A stretch of 64,000 nt of DNA from Citrobacter amalonaticus. GTDB taxonomy: Bacteria > Pseudomonadota > Gammaproteobacteria > Enterobacterales > Enterobacteriaceae. Below are positions 19,255 through 31,200 of this stretch, one piece after another. The notes under the pieces are model-generated. The model was not told the origin of the DNA. It saw only the letters and a list, made by a program, of their open reading frames with translations, and made no database searches. A program made the translations under genes and the position numbers. Within the stretch, counting starts at the first letter, position 1, and every line of letters begins with the position of its first letter. Location: assembly GCA_028994555.1 (NCBI GenBank), contig JARDVN010000001.1, positions 2,790,001-2,854,000 on the forward strand. Direction: 5' to 3'.

Positions 19255-20119
19255 TCAGATTTGACCAAAGCGGCCTCCATTAAAATCGCGAACGGCTTCT
19301 GCGATTTCTTGTCTGGTATTCATGACAAACGGACCGTAGCCGACGACCGGTTCATTCAGCGGCTCTCCCGACAGTAACAATACGCTGGCATCGCGGGTGG
19401 CTTCCAGATGCAGCGTGTCCCCTTGCTGGCTTAATACCACCAGTTGCGCCTCGCTTGCTGTTGTCGATCCATTTACCGTGATTGAGCCTTTCAGGATGAC
19501 CAGCGCGGTACTCCACCCTTCAGGTTGCGAAAGCGTCACCGGGCGCGCCTGTTGTAACCGCATATCCCAGACGTTCAGCGGCGAGAACGTGTGTGCCGGA
19601 CCGGTCGTCTGCTGATACTGACCGGCAATGATTCGCGCTGTCCCTGCATCGTCCGGCAGCTCAACGGTCGGAATGAAATCCTGGGTGATGCTCTGATAAC
19701 CCGGCGCCGTCATTTTGTCTTTTGCTGGCAGGTTCACCCACAGTTGCACCATCTCCAGTTCTCCCCCCCTTGCGGGTGAAGGCTTCAGAGTGAAATTCTT
19801 CATGCAGAATGCCAGCACCCGCGGTCATCCATTGCACGTCGCCGGGGCCGATAATGCCGCCGCGACCGGTTGAATCGCGATGCTCAACTTCACCGCGGTA
19901 CACGATTGTCACCGTTTCAAAGCCACGGTGGGGATGTTCACCCACGCCACGCTTTTCCGCTCCCGGCGCGAAGGTATGGGGGCCGGCATAGTCGAGCAGC
20001 AGAAAGGGGCTCAACTGCTCTGCGTGGGACTGGTACGAAAACAGTGAACGAACCGGAAATCCATCGCCAACCCAGTGCGGACGAGGTGCGGTATAGACGC
20101 CTGTAACCTGTTTCATCAT
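19255..20119 (-). CDS. Pirin family protein (one frame break)
   Basis: Bicupin pirin, cytosolic, possibly a quercetinase-like or redox-sensing protein; specific role unknown. N-terminal cupin has the metal-site pattern HPHRGFETVTIVYRGEVEHRDS and GILHEE. The frame breaks at the seven-C run 19763-19769; removing one base joins EAFTRKGG to ELEMVQLWVNLPAKDKM. The corrected protein has 287 residues and ends NGGRFGQI. GAGGAGAG precedes two consecutive ATGs (20119 and 20116). Divergent from a LysR regulator that probably controls it. Absent between serW and infA in E. coli K-12. Confidence 0.88.
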
Positions 20120-20222
20120 TCTCTCCTCAATGGCTTGTTACGTTATGAATAAGCTTATATTCATGACAGTGAGGTGAATAGTGGCTAAAATAAACCTCAT
20201 CGTTCTGAAATTGGAACAATAA

Positions 20223-21135
20223 ATGATAAAGCCGGATCTCAATGATTTTGCGTGGTTTGTCCATGTCGTGGAGCAGGGCGGGTTTGCCGCAGCCGGTCGC
20301 GCACTCGATGAACCGAAGTCAAAGCTCAGCCGGCGCATTGCGCAACTGGAGGAGCAACTGGGAGTGCGACTCATCCAGCGGACGACGCGGCAGTTTAACG
20401 TCACGGAAGTGGGGCAAACGTTCTATGAACACTGCAAAGCGATGCTGGTAGAAGCACAGGCGGCGCAGGATGCGATTGCCGCATTGCAGGTTGAACCTCG
20501 TGGCGTGGTGAAGCTGACGTGTCCGGTAACGCTGCTTCATGTCCACGTGGGGCCGATGCTGGCGAAATTTATGGCGCGCTACCCCGATGTGACGTTGCAA
20601 CTCGAAGCCACGAATCGTCGCGTTGATGTGGTAGGGGAAGGCGTTGATATTGCGATCAGAGTGCGTCCGCGACCGATTGAGGACAGCGATCTGGTGATGC
20701 GGGTGCTTGCGGACCGCGCACACCGGTTGTTCGCCAGCCCGGCACTGATCGCACGCATGGGCCCCCCCTACGGTGCCGTCGGAATTAAGCCGTTGGCCCG
20801 GGCTGAGTCTCTCGGCAGGCAAACATATTCATCGCTGGGAACTGTATGGCCCACAAGGGGCCAGAGCGGAAGTGCACTTTACCCCACGATTTATCACGAC
20901 CGACATGCTGGCATTACGCGAGGCGGCCATTGCCGGCGTCGGTGCCGTGCAACTTCCTGTCTTAATGGCGAAAGAACAGCTTGCGGTCGGAGAACTGGTT
21001 GCGTTACTGGAAGGTTGGGAACCACGAAGAGAGGTCATTCACGCGGTTTTCCCTTCACGCAGGGGATTGCTGCCATCGGTCAGAGCGCTGGTGGATTTTC
21101 TGACGGATGAGTATGCGCGAATGGCGGAGGAGTAG
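20223..21135 (+). CDS. LysR family transcriptional regulator (one frame break)
   Basis: N-terminal winged helix-turn-helix (FVHVVEQGGFAAAGRALDEPKSKLSRRIAQLEEQLG, given here as residues 12-47) and C-terminal effector domain. The frame breaks at the seven-C run 20762-20768; six C gives IARMGPPTVPSELSRWPGLS and a 303-residue protein ending EYARMAEE, a normal LysR length. Divergent from the pirin gene with a 103-bp gap, the classical LysR arrangement, so the pirin gene is the likely target. The effector is unknown. Confidence 0.88.
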
Positions 21136-21153
21136 GGATTTTCATGCAACAAA

Positions 21154-21178
21154 AAAAGGCCGGCTTGACCGACCTTTT
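21154..21178. terminator. Bidirectional terminator lysR/infA
   Basis: AAAAGGCCGG, CTTGA, CCGACCTTTT: stem with one mismatch, A and T tracts on the two sides, between convergent genes. Confidence 0.85.
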
Positions 21179-21210
21179 ATTATCTGGGCGCCATTCGGGC
21201 GTGAAAACAC

Positions 21211-21432
<222 letters not shown>

Positions 21433-21688
21433 ATCCTCTGGGGTATCACTACCGTAATTTGAACCGGCAAGATAATGCCGAAGTTCTTTTAATAAGTAAA
21501 GATTTGCACGTTTAAAACGCAGCAAACAAAATTTGGCGCATTACTCCGGATCGCTTCAAAAACACACGACAAAGCCGCACGTGAAGCGCAACGTATAAGG
21601 GAGCGATGAGATAAACGATGGCGTTACCTGACGCGAACGGATCCTTAACGGCAGCGGGGTAATGGGCTAAACCAACTCTGCGTCCGCA

Positions 21689-21697
21689 ATTATAACA
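21689..21697 (-). promoter_or_regulatory. Extended -10 promoter of infA
   Basis: On the minus strand TGTTATAAT, an extended -10 element, 260 bp before infA and just past the aat stop. No good -35. It fits the known presence of a distal infA promoter in E. coli. Confidence 0.55.
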
Positions 21698-21724
21698 CCC
21701 TGACAAAAAATGTGCCGAAAACAT

Positions 21725-22429
21725 TCACCCCTGGGGCAAAAATAACGTGCGAGGGACCCAAAAATCGCGAGGTAAACGTTGCTGGCGCAATGCATCAAGG
21801 TGTTCCAGATATACCCGGCGCGGAATTTCGACCGCCCCTAACGATTCGGTATGACTATTGAGCACCTGACAATCCATTAATTTGCCGCCCTGCCGGACAA
21901 ATTCTGCGCAAAAAACCAGCAGTGCAGTTTTTGACGCATTCTCTTGTCGGCTGAACATCGATTCGCCGCAAAACAGAGCCCCCTGGGAAACGCCATACAT
22001 CCCGCCAACCAGCGTATTTTCGCGCCAGACCTCAATGGAGTGCGCATGTCCCAGTTCGTGCAGTCGGTGATAGGCCTCCACCACGCCCTGGGTGATCCAG
22101 GTGCCTTCATCGCGATCGTTGGCGCACCCTTCGATGACCTGACCAAACGCGTAATTCAGCGTGACGCGATATGGAGAACGCTTATGGAAGCGCTTCATGC
22201 TGCGGCTGATATGAAAAGTGTCAGGCCACAGGACGGCACGAGGATCCGGCGACCACCAGAGAATAGGGTCGCCAGGCGAAAACCACGGAAAAATACCCCG
22301 TTGATAGGCCATCAGCAGGCGCGCAGGGCTGAGATCGCCCCCAAGCGCCAGCAGGCCGTTTGGCTCGCGTAAAGCGCCCTCCGGCGAAGGGAAGGCGATA
22401 GAGTGTCGGGAAAGCTGAACCAGGCGCAT
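21725..22429 (-). CDS. aat: Leucyl/phenylalanyl-tRNA-protein transferase
   Basis: Transfers Leu or Phe from aminoacyl-tRNA to N-terminal Lys or Arg, creating N-degrons for ClpS-ClpAP, whose genes are also in this window. 234 residues, complete, with typical blocks [26 protein letters not shown] and [18 protein letters not shown] (both about 20-26 residues). GGAG before ATG 22429. It lies 45 bp downstream of cydC on the same strand. Confidence 0.97.
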   Translation of the reverse strand: MRLVQLSRHSIAFPSPEGALREPNGLLALGGDLSPARLLMAYQRGIFPWFSPGDPILWWSPDPRAVLWPDTFHISRSMKRFHKRSPYRVTLNYAFGQVIEGCANDRDEGTWITQGVVEAYHRLHELGHAHSIEVWRENTLVGGMYGVSQGALFCGESMFSRQENASKTALLVFCAEFVRQGGKLMDCQVLNSHTESLGAVEIPRRVYLEHLDALRQQRLPRDFWVPRTLFLPQG

Positions 22430-22473
22430 GACAGCAGAACTCCAGTACGCGAGTCGGATCGTTCAATAATAGC

Positions 22474-24195
22474 TTACAGACCTTGCTTAAACTGGTAATA
22501 ACGACCCTGCTGCGCTAACAGATCTGCGTGATTACCTTGCTCAATAATTTGGCCGTTGTCCATCACTATTATTTGATCAAAACGCGCAAGTCCGCGCAGG
22601 CGATGCGTCACCATCAGTAACGTTTTTTCGCGCATCACCTCTGCCAGCAATTCAAGCATTTGGCTTTCGGTCGTCGCATCCAGGCCTTCCGTCGGTTCAT
22701 CAAGCAGCATCAATGGCGCCTCGTGCAGCAGCGCACGGGCGATCGCCAGACGACGCAGTTCGCCACCGGATAACTGACGACCGCCTTCGCCCAGCCAACT
22801 GTTGAGGCCAGTATCGTCGAGGAGTTTCTCCAGCCCGACGCGGCGCAGCGTGTCTGCCAGCTGTTCGTCACTGGCGTCGGGGGCGGCAAGCAAAAGGTTG
22901 TCGCGCAGGGTGGCGCTGAACAAGTGCACGCGCTGCGGCACAACGCCGATAGCCTTGCGCAACGTCGCTTCATTCAATGCCGCAATCGGACGACCGTTGA
23001 GCAGGAGCTCGCCCTGTTGCGGATCCCACGCGCGCGTCAGCAACTGGAGTAATGTCGATTTACCGCACCCGGTGCGCCCAAGAATGGCGATGTGCTCGCC
23101 TGGATTCACCTGGAGAGAGAGCGAATCCAGCGCCTTTTGCGCCTGTTCGGGATAGCTGAATGAAACATCACGCAGCGTCAGGGTGACCCGATCCGGGGCG
23201 TCGGATACGTCAGTCGGGAAAGTGACTTCTGGCTTCTGTTCAGTCAGTTCCGTGATCCGCATGGCGGAGGCGATGACCTGTCCCAGATGCTGGAATGCGC
23301 CGGTGACCGGAGCCAGCGCTTCAAATGCCGCCAGCGCGCAAAAGATAAACAGGGCAATCAGCGCGCCAGGCTGAGCGTTACCACCTACACCGCCTGCCGC
23401 CATCCATAGCATCAGTAAGATGGCGACGGCACCGATGAGCAACATCAGCGCCTGTGACAGAGCCGTAAGTTCAGACTGGCGACGCTGCGCTTCGTGCCAC
23501 TGTAACTCGGTAGTCTCCATCTGCGCGCGGTAGCGGTCGCTGGCGCCGAAAATGGTCAGTTCGGCCTGGCCCTGTAACCATGAGGTCAGTTGCTGGCGAT
23601 ACTGTCCGCGCAGATGCGTCAGGTTTTGTCCGGTAGTTTTACCGGCGCGATAAAACACCGGCGGCATAATAAATAGCGTCAACAGCATCACGCCGCCGAG
23701 GGTGCAGGCGAGGGTAACATCCAGCACGCTCAGACCGATCGTCACGACCATAATCACCACAAAGGCGCCCACCAGTGGAGAGATAACACGCAGGTAGAGG
23801 TGATCCAGCGTATCCACATCTGCCACTATGCGGTTCAACAGTTCGCCCTGACGATAACGGGCCAGTCCGGCAGGGGAGAGCGGTAACAGCTTGCTGAAGG
23901 TATGAACGCGTAAATGTTGCAGTACGCGGAAGGTCGCATCATGGCTGACCAGTCGCTCAAAATAGCGTCCGGCAGTCCGGGTAATGGCCGCGCCGCGCAC
24001 ACCCGCAGCAGGCAGCATATAATTAAAACTGTAGATACCGGCAAAACCCGCGACGGCTGACGCAGAAAGGAACCAGCCGGACAGCGTCAGCAGGCCAATA
24101 CTGGCGAGCAGGGTGATGATTGCCAGCACAATACCCAGCGTTAACATCCATTTGTGACGTTTATAGAGCGTCAGATAAGGCAGCAGCGCGCGCAT
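22474..24195 (-). CDS. cydC: CydC, subunit of the CydDC glutathione/cysteine ABC exporter
   Basis: Half-transporter: six transmembrane helices, then an ATPase domain with Walker A GRTGCGKST (about residue 367), signature LSGGELRR and Walker B LMLLDEPTEGLDA. CydDC exports glutathione and cysteine to the periplasm and is needed for cytochrome bd assembly. I chose ATG 24195 (MRALLPYLTLYKRHKWM, 573 residues), which overlaps the cydD stop as TAATG. An upstream in-frame ATG at 24303 inside cydD is not supported. Confidence 0.96.
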   Translation of the reverse strand: MRALLPYLTLYKRHKWMLTLGIVLAIITLLASIGLLTLSGWFLSASAVAGFAGIYSFNYMLPAAGVRGAAITRTAGRYFERLVSHDATFRVLQHLRVHTFSKLLPLSPAGLARYRQGELLNRIVADVDTLDHLYLRVISPLVGAFVVIMVVTIGLSVLDVTLACTLGGVMLLTLFIMPPVFYRAGKTTGQNLTHLRGQYRQQLTSWLQGQAELTIFGASDRYRAQMETTELQWHEAQRRQSELTALSQALMLLIGAVAILLMLWMAAGGVGGNAQPGALIALFIFCALAAFEALAPVTGAFQHLGQVIASAMRITELTEQKPEVTFPTDVSDAPDRVTLTLRDVSFSYPEQAQKALDSLSLQVNPGEHIAILGRTGCGKSTLLQLLTRAWDPQQGELLLNGRPIAALNEATLRKAIGVVPQRVHLFSATLRDNLLLAAPDASDEQLADTLRRVGLEKLLDDTGLNSWLGEGGRQLSGGELRRLAIARALLHEAPLMLLDEPTEGLDATTESQMLELLAEVMREKTLLMVTHRLRGLARFDQIIVMDNGQIIEQGNHADLLAQQGRYYQFKQGL

Positions 24196-25961
24196 TAGAT
24201 TTCCTCCTGACGATGGGCCAACAGCGTCGCAAATGCGCCATTGGCGGTACTCAGTTCGGCCCAGGAACCCTGTTCGATAATCTGTCCGTCCTGCATCACC
24301 CAAACCGTATCCCAGTCAGCAAGATCTTCAAGCTGGTGCGTGACCATCAGAGTGGTCTGGCGTTTTGAGGCCGCTTTCAGCGCCTGCATGACCCGCTGTT
24401 CGCTATGGGCATCCAGACTGGCCGCAGGCTCATCCAGCAGCAGCAGCTTGCAGGAATTAAGGAGCGCGCGGGCTACCGCCACGCGTTGCGCCTGACCAAC
24501 GGACAGACGTCCGGCCTGATCGCCAACGGGCGTATCCACGTCCTGTGGTAACAGCGGCAGGAATTCACTGACCCAGGCGCTATCAAGCGCGGTACGCAAC
24601 TCTTGCTCACTGGCATTCGGGCGTGCCAGCAGAACGTTTTCCCGTATCGTCGCCGCGGGCAACTGCGGGTTTTGTCCCACCCAGGAGAGCTGCTTACGCC
24701 AGGACTCCGGGGATAAATCGCGAAGTTCCACTCCGTTAATACGCAGCGATCCCTGATAAGAGAGGAAGCCGGAAAGCGCATTCAGCAACGAACTCTTACC
24801 TGAACCGCTACGCCCCACAAGTACGACCCGCTGCCCGGCAGCTACGGAAAAATTCAACGGTCCTGCCAGCGTTTTACCTTCCGGCGAGGTGATGATGAGA
24901 TCTTCAGCATCAATGGAAACAGGTTCTTGCGTGGAGAGTTCCATATCGCCTTGTTCAGGATGGGCGAGCGGCGTTTCCATAAAAGTTTTCAGGCTGTCAG
25001 CCGCGCCTACCGCCTGTGCTTTAGCGTGATAAAACGTCCCCAAATCGCGCAGCGGCTGGAAAAACTCAGGGGCCAGAATGAGGGCGAGGAAGCCTGCTGC
25101 CAGCGTGACGCCCGTGCCGTAGTGGCCAAAATTAAGTTCGCCGAGGTAGGAAAAACCAAAGTAAACCGCGACCAGCGCAATGGAAAGCGAGGTAAAAAAC
25201 TCCAGTACACCCGATGATAAAAAGGCGAGGCGCAGCACTTCCATTGTACGCTGGCGGAAATCTTGCGATGCGACGCGAATACTTTCCGTTTCCGCTTCAC
25301 CACGGCCAAAAATGCGCAGGGTATCCATTCCGCGTAAGCGATCGAGGAAATGTCCGCTCAGACGGGCCAGCGCGAGGAAATTACGCCGGTTAGCATCGGC
25401 AGCGCCCATACCGACCATCGCCATGAACAGCGGGATCAGCGGCGCGGTGCCGAGCAGGATAAGCGCAGCGGCCCAGTTTGACGGGAAAATAGCCGCCACG
25501 ATCAGGATGGGCACACACACTGCCAGCGCCATCTGCGGCAGATAGCGTGCGTAGTAATCGTGCATGTCGTCAATTTGCTCCAGTACCAGCGTGGCCCAAC
25601 TTCCTGCTGGTCGCCCCTGGATCCACGCTGGACCCGCCTGCTGCAGGCGGTCCAGCACCTGACGGCGGATCTCAAAACGGATGTGCTGGCCTGCGTGAAA
25701 ACCTACGCGTTCGCGTAGCCATACGACCCAGGCGCGCAGGATAAAAACCAACACCAGCACGACAAATGGCAACAGCAACGCCTCACGCGGGATGTTCTCC
25801 ATGATCATATGTTGCAGAATGCGGGCCATTATCCAGGCCTGAGCGACAATCAGTAAGCCACTCACGAACCCCAGCAGACGGGAAATCATTAACCAGCGTT
25901 GGGAAATGACACTTTGCTGTTTTAACCAGCGGGTTAGCTCTTGTTGACGAGTTTTATTCAT
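24195..25961 (-). CDS. cydD: CydD, subunit of the CydDC glutathione/cysteine ABC exporter
   Basis: Partner half-transporter, 588 residues from ATG 25961 (MNKTRQQELTRWLKQQSV). Six transmembrane helices, Walker [10 protein letters not shown], signature LSVGQAQR, Walker B LLLLDEPAASLDA. The alternative start at 26021 would add 20 residues unlike the family. Translationally coupled to cydC. It follows trxB on the same strand after a terminator-like hairpin, as in E. coli. Confidence 0.96.
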   Translation of the reverse strand: MNKTRQQELTRWLKQQSVISQRWLMISRLLGFVSGLLIVAQAWIMARILQHMIMENIPREALLLPFVVLVLVFILRAWVVWLRERVGFHAGQHIRFEIRRQVLDRLQQAGPAWIQGRPAGSWATLVLEQIDDMHDYYARYLPQMALAVCVPILIVAAIFPSNWAAALILLGTAPLIPLFMAMVGMGAADANRRNFLALARLSGHFLDRLRGMDTLRIFGRGEAETESIRVASQDFRQRTMEVLRLAFLSSGVLEFFTSLSIALVAVYFGFSYLGELNFGHYGTGVTLAAGFLALILAPEFFQPLRDLGTFYHAKAQAVGAADSLKTFMETPLAHPEQGDMELSTQEPVSIDAEDLIITSPEGKTLAGPLNFSVAAGQRVVLVGRSGSGKSSLLNALSGFLSYQGSLRINGVELRDLSPESWRKQLSWVGQNPQLPAATIRENVLLARPNASEQELRTALDSAWVSEFLPLLPQDVDTPVGDQAGRLSVGQAQRVAVARALLNSCKLLLLDEPAASLDAHSEQRVMQALKAASKRQTTLMVTHQLEDLADWDTVWVMQDGQIIEQGSWAELSTANGAFATLLAHRQEEI

Positions 25962-26020
25962 TGCGCACTTTGCAGGTGAGTTATCAGAATTTTTAGGCAG
26001 CGCAATGTTACAACGGGGCA

Positions 26021-26052
26021 AAAATAAAGGCGACTTATAGTCGCCTTATTTA
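26021..26052. terminator. Terminator between trxB and cydD
   Basis: AAATAAAGGCGACTTA and TCGCCTTATTT form a stem with A/T tracts on both flanks (minus strand ends TTTATTTTTG). Placed 24 bp after the trxB stop. Confidence 0.8.
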
Positions 26053-26075
26053 CTTTTGTTACTGATTTGTAAAAA

Positions 26076-27587
<1,512 letters not shown>

Positions 27588-28082
27588 ATGGTAGATAGCA
27601 AGAAGCGCCCTGGCAAAGATCTCGACCGTATTGATCGTAACATTCTTAATGAGCTGCAAAAGGATGGGCGTATTTCTAACGTCGAGCTTTCTAAACGAGT
27701 GGGACTTTCCCCGACGCCCTGCCTTGAGCGTGTGCGTCGTCTGGAAAGACAGGGTTTCATTCAGGGCTATACAGCTTTGTTAAACCCGCATTATCTGGAT
27801 GCATCACTTCTGGTATTTGTTGAGATTACTCTGAATCGTGGCGCTCCGGATGTGTTTGAACAATTCAATGCCGCCGTACAAAAACTTGAAGAAATTCAAG
27901 AGTGTCATTTGGTGTCCGGTGATTTCGACTATCTGTTGAAAACACGTGTGCCGGACATGTCAGCATACCGTAAGCTGCTGGGGGAAACCCTGCTGCGTTT
28001 GCCTGGCGTCAATGACACCCGTACTTACGTGGTCATGGAAGAAGTCAAACAGAGTAATCGTCTGGTTATTAAGACGCGCTAA
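27588..28082 (+). CDS. lrp: Leucine-responsive regulatory protein
   Basis: Global feast/famine regulator, 164 residues. N-terminal helix-turn-helix (ISNVELSKRVGLSPTPCLER, about residues 29-48) and C-terminal RAM/effector domain ending VKQSNRLVIKTR. Essentially identical to the E. coli protein as I remember it. ATG 27588 is the family start; the reading frame is open further upstream to 27543. Next downstream gene is ftsK. Confidence 0.98.
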   Translation: MVDSKKRPGKDLDRIDRNILNELQKDGRISNVELSKRVGLSPTPCLERVRRLERQGFIQGYTALLNPHYLDASLLVFVEITLNRGAPDVFEQFNAAVQKLEEIQECHLVSGDFDYLLKTRVPDMSAYRKLLGETLLRLPGVNDTRTYVVMEEVKQSNRLVIKTR

Positions 28083-28122
28083 TACGGAACAGGTGCAAAA
28101 TCGGCGTATTTTGATTACACTC

Positions 28123-28138
28123 CTGTTAATCCATACAG
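28123..28138 (+). promoter_or_regulatory. LexA (SOS) box of ftsK
   Basis: CTGTTAATCCATACAG fits the CTG-N10-CAG LexA consensus, 79 bp before the ftsK start. It corresponds to the SOS-inducible (dinH) promoter of E. coli ftsK. Confidence 0.8.
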
Positions 28139-28168
28139 CAACAGTGCCGGGGTAACCCGGTGCTGTTG
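28139..28168 (+). terminator. lrp-distal hairpin
   Basis: CAACAGTGCCGGG, short loop, CCCGGTGCTGTTG with two mismatched pairs, followed by TCCGTTTT. Probable lrp terminator, abutting the LexA box. Confidence 0.65.
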
Positions 28169-28216
28169 TCCGTTTTAGCATCGGGCAGGAAAAGCCTGAA
28201 ACCTGGAGAGCCTTTT

Positions 28217-31200
28217 TTGAGCCAGGAATACACTGAAGACAAAGAAGTCACATTGACAAAGTTAAGCAGCGGGCGCCGACTTCTGGAGGCGTTGCTGATT
28301 CTTATTGCCCTTTTTTGCCGTCTGGCTGATGGCAGCCTTATTGAGCTTTAATCCTTCTGACCCCAGTTGGTCGCAAACGGCCTGGCATGAACCTATCCAT
28401 AATCTGGGTGGGGCGCCGGGGGGCCTGGCTGGCGGATACCCTGTTCTTTATTTTTGGGATTATGGCCTACACCATTCCTGTCATCATTGTGGGTGGCTGT
28501 TGGTTTACCTGGCGTCATCAGGCGACCGATGACTATATCGACTATTTTGCTGTCTCGCTGCGCATCATTGGCGTGCTGGCGCTTATCCTCACGTCTTGCG
28601 GTCTTGCCGCGATTAACGCAGATGATATCTGGTATTTCGCATCCGGCGGGGTGATTGGCAGTCTGTTGAGTACCACGCTGCAACCTCTGCTGCACAGCAG
28701 TGGCGGCACGATTACGCTTCTGTGCGTGTGGGCGGCAGGGCTGACGCTCTTCACTGGCTGGTCGTGGGTCAGTATTGCCGAAAAACTGGGCGGCTGGCTG
28801 CTCAATATCCTGACCTTTGCCAGCAACCGTACCCGCCGCGATGACACCTGGGTGGAAGACGACGAATACGAAGACGATGAAGAGTATGAAGACGAAGCCG
28901 AGGGCGGGAAACGTGAATCCCGTCGTGCGCGTATTCTTCGCGGTGCGCTGGCGCGCCGTAAACGTCTGGCTGAAAAATTTATCAACCCGCATGGTCGTCA
29001 GACCGATGCGGCGCTCTTCTCCGGCAGACGCATGGATGATGACGATGAGATAGCCTACAGCGCGCGCGGCGTCGCAGCCGACCCTCAGGATGTCCTGTTC
29101 TCGGGCCATCGTGCAACGCAGCCGGAATATGATGAGTACGATCCGCTGTTAAACGGTCATTCGGTGACCGAACCGGTCGCTGCTGCGGCGGCGGCAACGA
29201 CTGCGACTCAGACCTGGGCCGCGCCGGTTGATCCGGTTATGCAAACATCGCCCGTACCGGGGGCCGAAACGGTTCCTGTCCAACCTGCGGTGGAATGGCA
29301 ACCGGTTCCGGGTCCACAAACCGGCGAGCCGGTGATCGCGCCTGCGCCGGACGCTTATCCGCCGCAGACTGAGTATGCGCAACCGCACCAGGCGCAGTAT
29401 GAAACGTGGCAGCAGCCTGTTCCGACTGAGCCGCAATACGCTGCGCCTGCGGCCCCTGAAGCAGGCTATCCGCCGCCAGGCGCACCACAGCAGCCGTGGC
29501 CGCAACCACAGCCTGCGCAAGAGCAGTCCTGGCAACCCGAGCCTGTCCCGCAGCCGGTTTATGCTCAACCCACTTATCAGCCTGAGCCTTTGCAGCCGCA
29601 GGAGCCTTTTGTTCAACAGTCTTCCGCTGTAGAGCCAGAGCCGGTTGTGGAAGAGACGAAGCCTGCACGTCCGCCGCTGTACTACTTTGAAGAAGTGGAA
29701 GAAAAGCGCGCGCGTGAACGTGAGCAACTGGCCGCGTGGTATCAGCCGATTCCTGAACCTGTTAACGCACCAGAACCGGTGGTTCCTGCATCCTCAGCTG
29801 CGCCTTCCATACCGCCTGTTGATGCCGCTGCGGCCATTGCGCCGATCGCTGCAGGCGTGAAGGATGCGACATTATCAGCCGGTGCGACTGCTGCAGCCGC
29901 AGCGCCAGTCTTCAGCCTCGCAAACGGCGGAGCGCCGCGTCCGCAGGTGAAAGAAGGGATTGGGCCGCAACTGCCTCGTCCCAATCGCGTACGTGTACCG
30001 ACACGCCGTGAACTGGCATCGTATGGCATTAAATTGCCTTCTCAGCGTATGGCTGAGGAGAGAGCGCGTGAAGCCGGTCAACACGATCCGCAGTATAGCG
30101 ATGATGAAATCGACGCCATGCAACAGGACGAACTGGCTCGTCAGTTTGCCCAGTCGCAGCAAAGTCGTTATGGCGACGAGTATCAGCATGAGGCGACGCA
30201 GGCGGACGATGAAGATATCGCTGCGGAAGCTGAACTGGCGCGCCAGTTTGCTTCTTCACAGCAACAGCGTTACGCCGGTGAGCAACCAGCCGGAGCGAAT
30301 CCCTTCTCGCTGGATGATTTTGAGTTTTCACCCATGAAAACGCTGGTGGATGAGGGGCCGCATGAGCCGCTGTTTACACCGGGCGTAATGCCGGAGTCTG
30401 CGCCTGTTCAGCAAACTCCAGCGCCGCAGTATCAACAGCCGCAACAGCCGGTAGCGCCTCAGCCGCAGTATCAGCAGCCGCAACAGCCGGTAGCGCCTCA
30501 GCCGCAGTATCAGCAGCCGCAACAGCCGGTAGCACCGCAGCCGCACTATCAGCAGCCGCAACAGCCGGTAGCACCGCAGCCGCACTATCAGCAGCCGCAA
30601 CAGCCGATAGCGCCGCAGCAGCATTATCAACAGCCGCAGCAACCTGCCGCGCCACAGCCGCAGGAAAGCCTGATTCACCCGCTGCTGATGCGCAACGGTG
30701 ACAGTCGTCCGCTGCAAAGACCGACGACGCCACTGCCTTCGCTGGATCTGTTGACGCCGCCGCCGAGTGAAGTGGAACCGGTTGATACTTTTGCGCTGGA
30801 GCAGATGGCGCGCCTGGTTGAAGCCCGCCTGGCTGACTTCCGCATCAAGGCTGATGTGGTGAATTACTCCCCAGGGCCGGTAATCACCCGTTTTGAGCTG
30901 AATTTGGCACCGGGCGTGAAAGCAGCGCGTATTTCCAACCTTTCTCGTGACCTGGCGCGTTCGCTTTCCACTGTTGCGGTGCGCGTGGTTGAAGTGATTC
31001 CGGGTAAACCGTACGTCGGCCTGGAATTGCCGAACAAAAAACGGCAAACCGTTTACCTGCGTGAAGTGTTGGATAATGCGAAGTTCCGTGAAAACCCATC
31101 GCCGCTGACCGTCGTGTTGGGGAAAGATATTGCCGGCGATCCGGTGGTGGCCGATCTGGCGAAAATGCCGCACCTGCTGGTGGCGGGGACAACCGGTTCG

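Noticed and set aside
19206..19257. A minus-strand stretch encoding SEREEVVKSLELLDSQR and a stop, just after the pirin gene.
   Set aside because: Looks coding-like and could be the tail of a lost gene, but it has no start, is only 17 codons and overlaps the pirin stop. Too little to annotate.
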